From: CAVQRC01 sp963715045
GTDB taxonomy: Bacteria; Planctomycetota; Planctomycetia; Pirellulales; Lacipirellulaceae
Direction: 5' to 3'
NCBI GenBank assembly: GCA_963715045.1
Contig: CAVQRC010000004.1
Span: 310,001 to 374,000 of the forward strand
Length of the DNA stretch: 64,000 bases
Made by a program: the position numbers and the translations under genes
Shown here: piece after piece, positions 63,756 to 64,000 of the stretch
Numbering within the stretch: position 1 is the stretch's first letter
Layout: the number at the start of each line of letters is the position of its first letter
The notes under the pieces: generated by a model
What the model was told of the DNA's origin: nothing
Databases searched by the model: none
What the model saw: the letters and a program-made list of their open reading frames with translations, nothing else

Positions 63756-64000
63756 TCAGCGACCCGGCGGCGTGACCTGGATCCGAAACTGGTTCTGGGC
63801 CGGATCCTCGGTAACGGTGAACCGCAGCCCCGATGTCTCGAAGCTCTTGTAGCGCGCGTCGATCGGCTTCATGGCCCGGGCGAATTCGGCGATCGACATG
63901 CTGTCTGGGTCATCCGGAACGCTCGGAGCGACGAGCACTTCGTAGTCGCCGGCGGGTGCGCCGTCTCCGGGCTCATAGGTCTGCAGTGTGAATTTGCCAT
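63756..64000 (-). CDS. C-terminal part of a small planctomycete lipoprotein-type protein (5' end outside the window)
   Basis: The minus-strand frame is open to the right edge and reads GKFTLQTYEPGDGAPAGDYE, VLVAPSVPDDPDSMSIAEFA, then a strand-rich end (RFTVTEDPAQNQFRIQVTPPG). The KFTLxTYExGDGAPAGxYxV pattern is the end of a transthyretin-like/carboxypeptidase-regulatory beta-sandwich found in many planctomycete lipoproteins of about 140-160 residues. Its start and any lipobox are outside the window. The internal GTG at 63938 is unlikely to be the real start. Confidence 0.75.
   Translation of the reverse strand, partial: GKFTLQTYEPGDGAPAGDYEVLVAPSVPDDPDSMSIAEFARAMKPIDARYKSFETSGLRFTVTEDPAQNQFRIQVTPPGR

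Overview
The window is chromosomal DNA from a planctomycete, probably a member of the order Pirellulales. The evidence is the mix of families. Three surface proteins carry paired EF-hand/dockerin-like modules with the DDFLxWQSxFG signature, and two of these end in PEP-CTERM tails. There is also an LEPR-XLL N-terminus, a DUF1559 pseudopilin, planctomycete-type ECF sigma factors (one next to a Ser/Thr kinase-TPR protein), and H4MPT-linked C1 genes (fae and a methylene-H4MPT dehydrogenase). No rRNA, tRNA, CRISPR array or prophage was recognised.

Layout. 1-12.9 kb: secreted or lipoprotein hypotheticals, a CPBP membrane protease, two tandem TPR paralogues and fumC. 12.9-15.7 kb: a gene graveyard with fragments of an RND/MMPL transporter, a matrix-repeat protein, an IS66 transposase chimera and a WD40 protein, interspersed with palindromic repeats. 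15.7-20.3 kb: an ECF sigma gene downstream of sdhCAB. 20.5-25.1 kb: a TPR protein, a small conserved protein and an S41/PDZ protease. 25.8-29.3 kb: purH, trpC and a GspF-like protein. 29.4-31.9 kb (minus strand): fae, methylene-H4MPT dehydrogenase and mutY. 32.4-41.1 kb: a CAP-domain protein, a lipoprotein, a very Cys-rich small exported protein, an HTTM-type membrane pair, csrA, a beta-CASP metallo-beta-lactamase and a secreted protein. 41.1-42.8 kb: non-coding, with copy A of a ~400-bp structured inverted-repeat element. 42.8-54.4 kb (minus strand): a nine-gene run in which every junction overlaps (PEP-CTERM protein, DUF1559 pseudopilin, HEAT lipoprotein, three glycosyltransferases, ABC exporter, sulfotransferase, phosphotransferase). 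54.8-61.2 kb: a divergent overlapping operon of ECF sigma, Ser/Thr kinase-TPR and an LEPR-XLL metalloprotease-like dockerin protein. 61.3-64 kb: copy B of the structured element, a second PEP-CTERM protein and a lipoprotein cut by the window edge.

The strongest candidate for an undescribed system is the nine-gene overlapping operon. It couples two surface-targeted proteins to a glycan synthesis, sulfation and export set. The strongest non-coding signals are the two copies of the ~400-bp multi-hairpin element and a ~78-bp hairpin repeat present five times.

Caveat on quality. Eight genes, including the conserved sdhB, purH and a beta-CASP nuclease, are each interrupted by a single +1 frameshift. 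Removing one base restores a normal full-length protein in every case. This is most easily read as insertion-type sequence error; each case is marked in its entry.
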